Shown piece by piece: positions 37,348 through 45,425 of a stretch of 64,000 nucleotides of DNA. The notes beneath the pieces were generated by a model. That model had not been told where the DNA came from. It did no database searches and worked only from the letters and a program-made list of their open reading frames with translations. The DNA lies in the NCBI RefSeq assembly GCF_011043625.1, contig NZ_JAAKGT010000001.1, positions 558,001-622,000 on the forward strand. The letters are read 5' to 3'. The DNA comes from Caulobacter sp. 602-2. Lineage in GTDB: Bacteria; Pseudomonadota; Alphaproteobacteria; Caulobacterales; Caulobacteraceae. Position 1 is the first letter of the stretch; the number at the start of each line of letters is the position of its first letter. A program made the position numbers and the translations under genes.

Positions 37348-38562
37348 TCAGAGCCCCAGCACCATCTTGGCGATGATGTTGCGCTGGATCTCGTTGGAGC
37401 CGCCGTAGATCGAGGTCTTGCGGACGTTGAAATAGGTCGGCGCGGCGCGGTGGGCGAAGTCGGGACCGATGGGATGGGCGTTGTCGCCGTCCTTGGGGAA
37501 GCCGCGGAAGTAAGGCGCGCCATAGTGGCCCGCCGCTTCCAAGGCCAGTTCGGTGATCCGCTGCTGGATCTCGGTGCCCTTGATCTTCAGGACGCTGGAT
37601 TCGGGACCGGGGCCCTTGCCGGCCGCTTCACCGGCCAGGGTGCGCAGTTCGGTGTATTCCAGCGCGGCCAGGTCGATCTCCAGCTCGGCGATCTTGCGCT
37701 TGAACATCGGGTCGCGGATCAGGGCGTCGCCATCGTCCGACAGCTCGGTCGAGGCGATCTGGCGGATACGCTCGATGCCGCGCTTGGAACGCGCGACGCC
37801 AGCGATGCCCGAGCGTTCGTGGGCCAGCAGGAACTTGGCGCAGGTCCAGCCCTTGTTCTCGTCGAAGATGCGGTTCTCGACCGGCACCTTGACGTTCTCG
37901 AGCCAGACCTCGTTGACCTCGTGCTCGCCGCCCAGGGTAATGATCGGCCGCACGGTCACGCCGGGCGACTTCATGTCGATCAGCAGGAACGAGATGCCTT
38001 CCTGGATCTTGGCGTTCGGATCGGTGCGAACCAGGCAGAAGATCCAGTCGCCATGCTGGGCCAGCGTGGTCCAGGTCTTCTGGCCGTTGACCAGGTAGTA
38101 TTCCTTGCCGTCGTCGCCGGTGAAGCGTTCGGCCTTGGTCTTCAGGCTGGCCAGGTCCGAGCCGGCGCCCGGCTCGCTATAGCCCTGCGACCACCAGATC
38201 TCGCCCGACAGGGTCGGCGGCAGAAAGCGTTCCTTCTGCTCGGGCGTGCCGAAGGTGTAGATCACCGGCCCGACCATGTTGATGCCGAACGGCAGGATCG
38301 GCACGCAGTCGGCGCGGGCGGTCTCTTCCGACCAGATGTAGCGCTGCACCGAGGTCCAGCCCGGGCCGCCGTACTTCTGCGGCCAGGCCGGCGCGACCCA
38401 TCCCTTGTCGGCCAGGGTGCGATGCCAGGAGAGGAAGTCCTCCTTGGACATCTCCTCGCCCTCTTCCTGGCGCTCGCGCAGGCCTTCTGGATAGTTCTGC
38501 GCGATGAAGGCGCGAACCTCGTCGCGGAAGGCCAGGTCTTCGGGCGAAAAATCGAGGTTCAT
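37348..38562 (-). CDS. Acyl-CoA dehydrogenase large subunit (pimeloyl-CoA-dehydrogenase-like)
   Basis: A 404-residue partner to the preceding small subunit. Motifs: MNLDFSPEDLAFRDEVRAFI, WWSQGYSEPGAGSDLAS, KTWTTLAQHGDWIFCLVRTD and IYGGSNEIQRNIIAKMVLG at the C-terminus. The last motif has Gly where single-chain enzymes have the catalytic Glu, which the small subunit supplies. It is a close paralogue of the dehydrogenase at 22.3 kb. The promoter region upstream contains AACGTAAACGTCGTT-type repeats. Confidence 0.87.
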   Translation of the reverse strand: MNLDFSPEDLAFRDEVRAFIAQNYPEGLRERQEEGEEMSKEDFLSWHRTLADKGWVAPAWPQKYGGPGWTSVQRYIWSEETARADCVPILPFGINMVGPVIYTFGTPEQKERFLPPTLSGEIWWSQGYSEPGAGSDLASLKTKAERFTGDDGKEYYLVNGQKTWTTLAQHGDWIFCLVRTDPNAKIQEGISFLLIDMKSPGVTVRPIITLGGEHEVNEVWLENVKVPVENRIFDENKGWTCAKFLLAHERSGIAGVARSKRGIERIRQIASTELSDDGDALIRDPMFKRKIAELEIDLAALEYTELRTLAGEAAGKGPGPESSVLKIKGTEIQQRITELALEAAGHYGAPYFRGFPKDGDNAHPIGPDFAHRAAPTYFNVRKTSIYGGSNEIQRNIIAKMVLGL

Positions 38563-38654
38563 AGCGCGCTCCCGAACAGGCCGGCTGAGCCGGCGTCTTG
38601 TTGTTTCGGGAGGATGATAGGGGTCGAACGAGCGTTTGGAAAGATGACGCGAAG

Positions 38655-38675
38655 GTCAACGTAAACGTCGTTCAC
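38655..38675. promoter_or_regulatory. ACGT-rich imperfect palindrome upstream of the dehydrogenase pair
   Basis: AACGTAAACGTCGTT (38659-38673) and flanking GTCA/TTCAC contain ACGT-AA-ACGT plus outer AACG/CGTT arms. It lies about 95-110 bp before the large-subunit start, near the usual site for acyl-CoA-responsive repressors. The identity of the regulator is unknown. Confidence 0.25.
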
Positions 38676-38684
38676 CCATCACGG

Positions 38685-39581
38685 TCAGCGAACCTCGCAG
38701 GCCAGCCGCACAAGGGCCAGGGCCGACACGCCGCCCACGCCTTCTTCGTCCTCGATATCCAGCGAGACCAGGGGCGTCTTGCCCAGCGCCGCCAGCAGGC
38801 GGCCATGGCCGGCTCCGCCGACGTGGGCGGCGACGGCGTGGGCGATCAGGTCGGGATCGATCGCGTGCAGCACGGCGGCGGCGGCGGTCGCGGCGTAACC
38901 GTCGAGCAGCACCGGGATCTTCTGCACCCGGGCGGCCAGGATGGCTCCGGCCACGGCGGCGGTCTCGCGGCCGCCCAGTTGGCGCAGAACTTCCAGCGGA
39001 TCGGAAAGATCGCCCTCGCCGCGCGCACGCTCCACGGCGGCGGCGACATCGGCGACGGCCTCGCCGACGGCCCAGTCCGAAGCCTCGCCGCCCAGCAGCG
39101 CCAGCGCGATGGCGGCCGCGTCGCGGTGGGCCTCGGCGGCGATGACGCCGGGGATCAGCAGGTCGGGCTGCTTGGCCAGGGCCTCCATGCCGAAGGCCAT
39201 GGTGGCGGCGCATTCCTTTTCGCTCATCGAGGCCTTCTGGCGCGCATCCGGCGTCGGGCGATCGATGGCCAGGTCGAAGGCTTCCAGGCCCGCGCCCTGC
39301 GAGCCGGCCATGCGGCTGACCGAGGCGCCGCCGGCGGCGATGGTCTCGAGACGGTCACGGGCATAGCCGCGCGGACCAACGCCCTGCCTGGCCCCCGCGT
39401 AGAGAGCGACCACGGGGCGGTTGACCGAGGGCGGCGTGCGGCCGGTCCAGGCCGTGAGCCAGGCCGAGATCTCGGCGAGCCGGCCGCCATCGGCCGGCGG
39501 TACGAAAACGCCCGGCGCCGGAAGATCGGCGGCCAGGCGGCGGATGTCGGCGAAGGGCGAAGCGGCGGCGGAAGCGGTCAT
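38685..39581 (-). CDS. CobT-like phosphoribosyltransferase (divergent)
   Basis: A 298-residue protein recognisable as the nicotinate-nucleotide:dimethylbenzimidazole phosphoribosyltransferase family: PGVFVPPADGGRLAEISAWL, VALYAGARQGVGPRGY, LGGRETAAVAGAILAA and the terminal LDIEDEEGVGGVSAL. CobT makes the lower-ligand nucleotide of cobalamin. Two departures are clear: it is about 40-50 residues shorter than usual, and the central GEMGIGNTTAA-type motif is replaced by IPGVIAAEAHRDAAA. It may be a specialised or inactive CobT. No other cobalamin gene is adjacent in the window. Confidence 0.7.
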   Translation of the reverse strand: MTASAAASPFADIRRLAADLPAPGVFVPPADGGRLAEISAWLTAWTGRTPPSVNRPVVALYAGARQGVGPRGYARDRLETIAAGGASVSRMAGSQGAGLEAFDLAIDRPTPDARQKASMSEKECAATMAFGMEALAKQPDLLIPGVIAAEAHRDAAAIALALLGGEASDWAVGEAVADVAAAVERARGEGDLSDPLEVLRQLGGRETAAVAGAILAARVQKIPVLLDGYAATAAAAVLHAIDPDLIAHAVAAHVGGAGHGRLLAALGKTPLVSLDIEDEEGVGGVSALALVRLACEVR

Positions 39582-39675
39582 GGCCGCCGACTTAAGCCAG
39601 TCCGCGCCCGATGCAAGCGCATAGGACGCGGAACGTGCTCGAAGAGACGGCTCGTAGGCCGCCTCCCCGTATGGA

Positions 39676-40005
39676 TCAGCTGGCGGTCAGGCCCTTGCAG
39701 GTCACGTCGCGCTCTTCGATCAGGGCGGCCTTGGCCGTCTCGTCGGCCTTCGAAGCCGCGCGCTTGGCGTCGTTGCGGGCCGCGTCGGCGCGGTCGGAGG
39801 TGTAGGTGTGGCGACCGGCGCGCTGGTCCTTGATCACCTGCTTCAGCGCCGCCGGATCGGCCTCGCCCAGGGTCTTGGCCTCGGTCAGGCCCAGGCAGCG
39901 GTTGGCCTGGATGAACTGGGCGTCGGTCAGGCGCTCGGCGGCGAGAGCGGGAGCGGCGACGGCGGCGAGCGAGGCGGCGGCGAACAGGACGGTGGCGATA
40001 CGCAT
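39676..40005 (-). CDS. Small exported protein, helical and charged
   Basis: A 109-residue protein whose signal peptide is cut near APALAAE. The mature part is rich in Asp, Arg, Lys and Ala, with two Cys (NRCLGL and DVTCKGL), and ends TAS. The ATG at 40005 follows AGAGGGAACCACC and gives a clean signal peptide; an upstream start adds a non-signal extension. No family was recognised. It is divergent from the DUF1289 gene. Confidence 0.7.
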   Translation of the reverse strand: MRIATVLFAAASLAAVAAPALAAERLTDAQFIQANRCLGLTEAKTLGEADPAALKQVIKDQRAGRHTYTSDRADAARNDAKRAASKADETAKAALIEERDVTCKGLTAS

Positions 40006-40095
40006 GGTGGTTCCCTCTTGATTGAAAAGTCTGGACACAGAGCCGCATCGCGTCTGGCGACTTGCGCCGGACGCCGCGGATGGCGAAATTCGGTC

Positions 40096-40323
40096 ATGAC
40101 TTCAGAAAACCGCCCGCCTCGCCCAATCGTCACGCCTTGCGTCAAGGTGTGCGCCGTGGATGGTGCGTCCGGCTTCTGCCTCGGTTGCCGGCGGACCCTG
40201 CAGGAGATCGCCGGCTGGTCGCGCTACAGCGACGAAGAGCGCGCGGCGATCATGGCCGCCCTGCCCCTTCGCCCCGATCCGATGGAAAGCCTGATGGCCG
40301 CCCAGCCGGGTGCGCGCGGTTGA
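40096..40323 (+). CDS. DUF1289-family protein
   Basis: A 75-residue protein with the DUF1289 pattern: [22 protein letters not shown] gives four Cys (C-x3-C-x8-C-x2-C), then [17 protein letters not shown]. The family is small, probably binds a metal or Fe-S cluster through these Cys, and has no proven function. The ATG at 40096 gives the conserved N-terminus. Confidence 0.85.
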   Translation: MTSENRPPRPIVTPCVKVCAVDGASGFCLGCRRTLQEIAGWSRYSDEERAAIMAALPLRPDPMESLMAAQPGARG

Positions 40324-40622
40324 TTGAACTTCAGGTTCTCAAAAGCATTCCCTGGCTTTGCATCTAAGTTCTCCCCGAAGCGTCCATTCGACGAAGAGGA
40401 AGATGCCGCCCTCAGCTGCAGCTTTGAAGTTAAATCCAGTCCATGAACTTTATTACACATTGGCCAGCCAATGTTACGGCGAGTTAATTGGAAAGATGGT
40501 CAGGGCATTGTTAACCAAGTAAATTCGTCGCCAGATTCACCGCTTGCAAACGCCTTGCCGCCTAAGGTGCGAGGCAAGGGTCGTAGAAACGACCACAAAG
40601 CCTGCAAGGCGGGGTGTCTTCG
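40324..40622. other. AT-richer intergenic region
   Basis: About 300 bp with clearly lower G+C than the rest, containing TTAATTGG, GTTAACC, AAGTAAATT and TTTATTACACATTGG. TTAA-N7-AATT (40511-40525) resembles a partial CtrA site (TTAA-N7-TTAA). No ORF with coding character is seen. It probably holds the promoter of the downstream protease gene. Confidence 0.4.
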
Positions 40623-41141
40623 ATGTTCAAGTTCACGGCGATCGCGATTGTCGGTGCGCTGTCTGCGGTGGGCGCGGCAAAGGCCGTGACCTCGCTGGAC
40701 AGCACGCTCCGCCAATCCCCGCACACCGTCCCCGCCACCGCGGCGGCCGCCACGCTCGGCGACGCGGGCGGCGCCGGCGCCGCGCAACTGACCAAGGGTC
40801 CCGACGGTCATTTCTGGGCCGAGGCCAAGGTCGACGGCCGCGCCGTTCGCTTTCTCGTCGACACCGGCGCCACCGCCGTATCGCTCAGCAAGGCCGACGC
40901 CCAGCGCCTGGGCATCGACGTCAGCAAGCTGAACTACGAATACGACGTCGTCACCGCCGACGGCCGCACGCGCGCGGCCTCGGTAAAGCTGGGCAGCGTG
41001 GCGATCGCCGGCGCCAAGGTGGCCAATGTCGACGCCCTGGTCATCGAAAGCGGCCTGGAGACCTCGCTGCTGGGCATGAGCTATCTGGGCCGCCTGTCGC
41101 GGTTCGAGGCCACCCCGCGGTCGCTGATCCTCCACCCCTGA
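40623..41141 (+). CDS. Retropepsin-like aspartic protease, exported (TIGR02281-type)
   Basis: A 172-residue single-domain clan AA protease. A membrane or signal segment (KFTAIAIVGALSAVGAAKAV) is followed by the active-site motif FLVDTGATAVSLS and the family segment GMSYLGRLSRFEAT. Such retropepsin-like proteins dimerise and act in the periplasm; targets are mostly unknown. The ATG at 40623 is preferred over the GTG at 40614. The promoter is probably in the AT-rich region upstream. Confidence 0.85.
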   Translation: MFKFTAIAIVGALSAVGAAKAVTSLDSTLRQSPHTVPATAAAATLGDAGGAGAAQLTKGPDGHFWAEAKVDGRAVRFLVDTGATAVSLSKADAQRLGIDVSKLNYEYDVVTADGRTRAASVKLGSVAIAGAKVANVDALVIESGLETSLLGMSYLGRLSRFEATPRSLILHP

Positions 41142-41240
41142 GGCCGACCGGGCGCATGATCGCCCGGAATTCTTGCACGATCCTGCAAGAGCGCTTCCGC
41201 CCGCATGGGCGCCGGCGCGAGTTTGCGCTAACCTAGGTTC

Positions 41241-42173
41241 ATGCTCATCAACTCAGCGCCAGCTCAGGCTGGCTGCCCTCGCCATCCCGCTCTGGCCGAG
41301 GCGATTGAACGATCCGTCACGACCGACGGCGTTCACCCGACCGCGATCGGCGGAATGTGGCTGGCCCGCATGTCGCAGCCGAGCCCGCCGGTCCATGGCA
41401 TCCACGAGGCCGCCGTCTGCATCATCGCCCAGGGTCGCAAGCAGGTGATGCTGGGCGAGGAAGTCTACATCTACGACCACGCCCGCTTCCTCGTCGTATC
41501 GGTCGACGTGCCCGTCGTTGGCCAAGTCATCGAGGCCAGCGCCGACGCGCCCTATCTCTGCGTCCGCCTCGACATCGACCCGCGACGGCTGAACGAGCTG
41601 ATCCTCGAGATCGACCCGGGCCCCGTCCGCAACGCGCCCGCGCCCAGCCTCGCGCTCGGCGCCACCACGCCCGAACTGTTCGACGCCATGGTGCGTTTGG
41701 TGCGGCTGCTGGAGACGCCGGCCGACATTCCGGTGCTGGCGCCGCTGATCCAGCGCGAGATCCTCTATCGCCTGCTGCGCACCGACCAGGGGCCGCGCCT
41801 GCGCGAGATCGCCGCCTGTGAAAGCCGCCTGGGGCAGGTCTCGCGGGCCATTCACTGGCTGAAGGCCAACTATCAGCGCCCGTTCCGCATGGAGACGCTG
41901 GCGGCCGAGGCGCGGATGAGCCCCTCGGCGCTGCACCAGCACTTTAAGGCGATCACGGCGATGAGCCCGCTGCAGTACCAGAAGCAGCTGCGGCTGCAGG
42001 AGGCGCGGCGGCTGATCCTGGCCCAGGGCCTGGACGCCGCCACGGCCGGCCACAATGTCGGCTACGACAGCCCCTCGCAGTTCAGCCGCGAGTACAGCCG
42101 CCTGTTCGGTGCGCCGCCGCTGCGTGACGCCACGCGGCTGCGCACCCGCCCCGAGCTCGTCAGGACTGCGTGA
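41241..42173 (+). CDS. AraC-family transcriptional regulator
   Basis: A 310-residue regulator with an AraC-type N-terminal cupin domain (PVHGIHEAAVCIIAQGRKQVMLG) and a C-terminal double helix-turn-helix (FRMETLAAEARMSPSALHQHFKAITAMSPLQYQKQLRLQEAR; GYDSPSQFSREYSRLFG). This AraC_N/HTH_18 layout is common in regulators of alcohol or aldehyde genes. Its end overlaps the convergent symporter gene by 14 bp. The target genes are unclear. Confidence 0.88.
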   Translation: MLINSAPAQAGCPRHPALAEAIERSVTTDGVHPTAIGGMWLARMSQPSPPVHGIHEAAVCIIAQGRKQVMLGEEVYIYDHARFLVVSVDVPVVGQVIEASADAPYLCVRLDIDPRRLNELILEIDPGPVRNAPAPSLALGATTPELFDAMVRLVRLLETPADIPVLAPLIQREILYRLLRTDQGPRLREIAACESRLGQVSRAIHWLKANYQRPFRMETLAAEARMSPSALHQHFKAITAMSPLQYQKQLRLQEARRLILAQGLDAATAGHNVGYDSPSQFSREYSRLFGAPPLRDATRLRTRPELVRTA

Positions 42174-43518
42174 CCGCGTCGCCTTCCTGGGAAGCGGCGG
42201 GCGCGACTCCCGCGGCGGCGTCGTAGGCGGCCTCGTCGAGAATGCCTTCCTGCTTGGCCACCAGGGTCGGCACCAGGGCCTGGCCGGCGACGTTCACCGC
42301 GGTGCGGCCCATGTCGAGGATCGGGTCGATGGCCAGCAGCAGGCCCGCACCCTCCAGCGGCAGGCCCAGGGTCGACAGCGTCAGGGTCAGCATGACCGTG
42401 GCGCCGGTCAGGCCGGCGGTGGCCGCCGAGCCCAGCACCGAGACCGCGACGATCAGGGCGTAGTCCGTAAGCTCCAGCGGCAGGTGATAGAACTGGGCGA
42501 TGAAGATCGCCGACAGGGCCGGATAGATCGCCGCGCAGCCGTCCATCTTGGTCGTCGCGCCCAGCGGCACGGCGAAGGCGGCATAGGCCCGCGGCACGCC
42601 CAGGCCGCCCTCCGTGACCGTCTCGGTCACCGGCAGGGTGCCGATCGACGAGCGCGACACGAAGGCCAGCTGGATGGCCGGCCAGGCGCTGGCGAAGAAC
42701 TTCAGCGGATTGAGGCCGTGCGCGGTCAGCAGGATCGGGTAGACCACGAACAGCACGAGCGCGAGGCCCAGATAGATCGCGCCGGTGAAAGCGCCCAACT
42801 GGCCCAGCGTGGTCCAGCCGTACTGCGCCACGGCGTTGCCCAGCAGGCCGACCGTGCCGATCGGCGTCAGGCGGATCACCCAGCTCAGCACCTTGCGCAC
42901 GACCGCCAGAGCCGAGGCGTTGAAGGCCAGGAAGCCCTCGCCGGCCGGACCGACGCGCAGGGCGGCGATGCCGGCCGCCAGCGCGATGACCAGGATCTGC
43001 AGCACGTTGAACGACAGCGAGGTGCTGGCGCCGGCCTCGCCGACCTTGGTCGAAGCGTTCAGGCCCAGGATGTTGGACGGCACCAGGCTGGTCAGGAAGT
43101 CGAGCCAGGAGCCATTGGTGCGCGGCGCGGCGGCGGTGGCCACGTCGAGGGCCGCATGAGCGCCCGGCTGCAGGGTGACGCCCAGGGTGATGCCGATGGC
43201 CACGGCGATCAGAGCGGTGATCCCGAACCACAGCAGCGTCTTCCAGACCAGCCGCGCGGCGTTCTGCAGCTCGCGCAGGTTGGCGATGCTGGCCACGATG
43301 GCGGTGAAGACCAGCGGCGGCACCAGCACGCGCAGCAGCTGGATGAAGATCGAGCCGACCTGGTGCAGCGCCTCGGCCAGGGCGTGCCCCGCCTGACCCT
43401 CGTCGACGCCGAGCCGACGGGCCAGCAAGCCCAGCGCCAGGCCGACGACCATGCCGACGAGGACCTGCACGCCGAAACCGCTGATGAAGCGGCTGGAAGG
43501 GGCTGTCGCCTGGGCCAT
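42160..43518 (-). CDS. Dicarboxylate/amino acid:cation symporter (DAACS, GltP/DctA type)
   Basis: A 452-residue transporter with about eight membrane segments and re-entrant loops. Signatures: RSSIGTLPVTETVTE (HP1-like serine-rich loop), FAVPLGATTKMDGCAAIYPALSAIFIAQFY, typical of the substrate and Na+ site of Glt/Dct carriers, and AVNVAGQALVPTLVAK. It imports C4-dicarboxylates or glutamate/aspartate. It is monocistronic with its promoter in the 282-bp gap to the next gene. Confidence 0.9.
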   Translation of the reverse strand: MAQATAPSSRFISGFGVQVLVGMVVGLALGLLARRLGVDEGQAGHALAEALHQVGSIFIQLLRVLVPPLVFTAIVASIANLRELQNAARLVWKTLLWFGITALIAVAIGITLGVTLQPGAHAALDVATAAAPRTNGSWLDFLTSLVPSNILGLNASTKVGEAGASTSLSFNVLQILVIALAAGIAALRVGPAGEGFLAFNASALAVVRKVLSWVIRLTPIGTVGLLGNAVAQYGWTTLGQLGAFTGAIYLGLALVLFVVYPILLTAHGLNPLKFFASAWPAIQLAFVSRSSIGTLPVTETVTEGGLGVPRAYAAFAVPLGATTKMDGCAAIYPALSAIFIAQFYHLPLELTDYALIVAVSVLGSAATAGLTGATVMLTLTLSTLGLPLEGAGLLLAIDPILDMGRTAVNVAGQALVPTLVAKQEGILDEAAYDAAAGVAPAASQEGDAVTQS

Positions 43519-43800
43519 GGGTCGTTCCTGCTCACATTCGGCGGTGATCAGCCGCCGTTCAACTCAAGAAGCACGCAAAGCCCGGCGACGACACGCACCA
43601 CCGAGCTTCGAAACTGGAAATTCCTGCTCGCGCATATGAGCGCGGCGGTCGAACCAGTTTTTGTGCGATCCGGCGCCAGTCAAACTTAAAGCTCCACTGC
43701 TCCGGTGGGAATTGAGGGCGGCGGCGTGTCACATGGTAAACACGCGTCCGGCTCCCTAGGGTGGCCTCGCCCCTCCCCGTCTCGACTTTCCGGAGCCGCC
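43519..43800. other. Intergenic region of the symporter gene
   Basis: 282 bp between a divergent symporter gene and a small membrane protein. It contains AGTCAAACTTAAAGC but no convincing operator, repeat or RNA element. Confidence 0.3.
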
Positions 43801-43917
43801 ATGAGCCTCTCCTTCTTGTTCGGCGCGATCATCGGATCCGGCCTGTTCATCCTGCTCGGCCGCGGCCCGGTCGAAAAGCTGCTGGCGGTGATCCAGGAGC
43901 GCGTCGGCAAGCGCTGA
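43801..43917 (+). CDS. 38-residue membrane protein
   Basis: A small ORF beginning at an ATG with GGAGCCGCC immediately upstream. The product has one strongly hydrophobic segment (LSFLFGAIIGSGLFILLG) followed by an amphipathic basic helix (VEKLLAVIQERVGKR). Codon choice is typical of this genome. No family was recognised. It is followed 130 bp later by another small membrane protein. Confidence 0.5.
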   Translation: MSLSFLFGAIIGSGLFILLGRGPVEKLLAVIQERVGKR

Positions 43918-44047
43918 GAAGTTCCAAGCGACGCCGGCTGATATTCGCCGCCGATACACGCGATCGTGTCGGAACGAAGTCTTGGGAAGCGCCTTTCTTC
44001 TGCATCAGACGCGCCAAGGCGCGCCAGGAAATGTTCAGGAGGCGCTC

Positions 44048-44305
44048 ATGTCCATTCTCGCCTGGATCGTTCTGGGTCTCGTGGCCGGCTTCATCGCCAG
44101 CAAGCTCGTTAGCCGCAGCGGCGGCAGCCTGCTCGTCGATCTGGTGCTCGGCATCGTCGGCGCTCTGGTCGGCGGTTTCGTGTTCAACCAGTTCGGCGCC
44201 TCGGGCGTATCGGGCTTCAACCTCTACAGCCTGCTGGTGGCCACCGTCGGCGCGGTGATCGTGCTGGCCATCTATCACCTGCTGGCGGGCCGTCGCGCCT
44301 TGTAG
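44048..44305 (+). CDS. GlsB/YeaQ/YmgE-family membrane protein
   Basis: An 85-residue, very hydrophobic protein with Gly zippers: ILAWIVLGLVAGFIASKLV, DLVLGIVGALVGGFVFNQFG and a third segment near 60-80. It is the typical transglycosylase-associated (GlsB) family, often induced by stress, with no proven biochemical role. The ribosome site AGGAGG lies 7 nt upstream. A terminator follows. Confidence 0.85.
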   Translation: MSILAWIVLGLVAGFIASKLVSRSGGSLLVDLVLGIVGALVGGFVFNQFGASGVSGFNLYSLLVATVGAVIVLAIYHLLAGRRAL

Positions 44306-44329
44306 CCAAGGCGACGCACCGAACGAAAA

Positions 44330-44364
44330 GACGCCTTCGGCCCCGCGGCCGGAGGCGTTTTCTT
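44330..44364 (+). terminator. Intrinsic terminator
   Basis: The stem ACGCCTTCGGCC / GGCCGGAGGCGT (one mismatch) is followed by TTTCTTTT. It ends the GlsB-like gene. Confidence 0.75.
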
Positions 44365-44431
44365 TTGCACCGACTAGCGCGATGTCCACCGGTGTCATAC
44401 TCCTGGCGAAAACAGGTCGGGAGGACCACCC

Positions 44432-45418
44432 TTGGCTCACTACAGTCTGTTCGGGCGACTGGCCCTGGCCGCCACCGCGCTGACCGCCCTGATCGGCGCG
44501 GCCCCGCTGCGCCTGACGGTGGCGACGGACGGCAAGGCCGACCACAAGACGCTGCAGGCCGCCATCGACGCCCTGCCCGACACGGGCGGCGAGATCGCCA
44601 TCACGCCGGGGACCTATCGCGAGAAGCTGTCCATCGTCCGCGGCGGCGTGCGCCTGGTCGGCAAGGGCAAGCGGCCCCAGGACGTGGTGCTCGTCTACGG
44701 CGACGCCTCGGCCACCGTCGGCGGCACGCTGAAATCCTCATCTGTGACGGTGTCGGGCGATGATTTCCTGGCCCGCAACCTGACCATCCAGAACGACTAT
44801 CATCTCCACAACGACAAGCCCTCGCAGGCCGTCGCCCTGGCCCTGATGGGCGACCGGGCCCAGCTCTACAAGGTGCGCCTGCTGGGCGCGCAGGACACGC
44901 TCTACGCCGCCAGCCGCAAGGGCAAGCCGCCCAGCCGGCAGTACTTCCGCGATTGCTACGTCGAGGGCCACGTCGACTTCATCTTCGGCGACAGCAAGGC
45001 CGTGTTCGACCGCTGCACCATCCACGGCATCGCCAACGGCACGGTGATGATCACCGCCCAGAGCAAGAGCAGCCCCGAGCAGGACAGCGGCTACGTCTTC
45101 GACCGCTGCACGATCACCGCCGACCCGAAGGTTGGCGAGCTCTGGTTCGGACGCGCCTGGCGTCCCTACGCCACCGTGGTCTTCCTGCGGACCAGGATCG
45201 ACGCCGACCTGCAGCCCAAGGGCTGGCGGGAATGGACGCCGGGCAAGACCGACACCTTCAAGACGGCCTACTACGCCGAGTACGCCTCGACCGGCCGCGG
45301 AGCGAACCCCGCCGCGCGCGAGCCGACCGCCCATGCCCTGGACGCAAAAACGGCGGAGCGCTGGGCGCCCCGCCGCTTTCTCTCGGGACCGGACGGTTGG
45401 ACGCCCGGCCGGTTCTAG
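44432..45418 (+). CDS. Pectinesterase (pectin methylesterase)
   Basis: A 328-residue right-handed beta-helix enzyme (CE8) that de-esterifies methylated pectin. Conserved segments: GTYREKL, SQAVAL (oxyanion Gln132), AQDTLY (acid/base Asp155), VEGHVDFIFGD (nucleophile Asp182) and FGRAWRPYA (Arg241). A signal peptide or anchor is at residues 1-24. The start is a TTG at 44432, 7 nt from GGGAGG, a start that automated calling could miss. It is next to a convergent sugar transporter, which fits plant-polymer use by Caulobacter. Confidence 0.87.
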   Translation: MAHYSLFGRLALAATALTALIGAAPLRLTVATDGKADHKTLQAAIDALPDTGGEIAITPGTYREKLSIVRGGVRLVGKGKRPQDVVLVYGDASATVGGTLKSSSVTVSGDDFLARNLTIQNDYHLHNDKPSQAVALALMGDRAQLYKVRLLGAQDTLYAASRKGKPPSRQYFRDCYVEGHVDFIFGDSKAVFDRCTIHGIANGTVMITAQSKSSPEQDSGYVFDRCTITADPKVGELWFGRAWRPYATVVFLRTRIDADLQPKGWREWTPGKTDTFKTAYYAEYASTGRGANPAAREPTAHALDAKTAERWAPRRFLSGPDGWTPGRF

Positions 45419-45425
45419 AAAGGCC

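Noticed and set aside
40511..40525. CtrA site TTAA-N7-AATT
   Set aside because: Only one half matches the TTAA-N7-TTAA consensus, so it is not claimed as a site.
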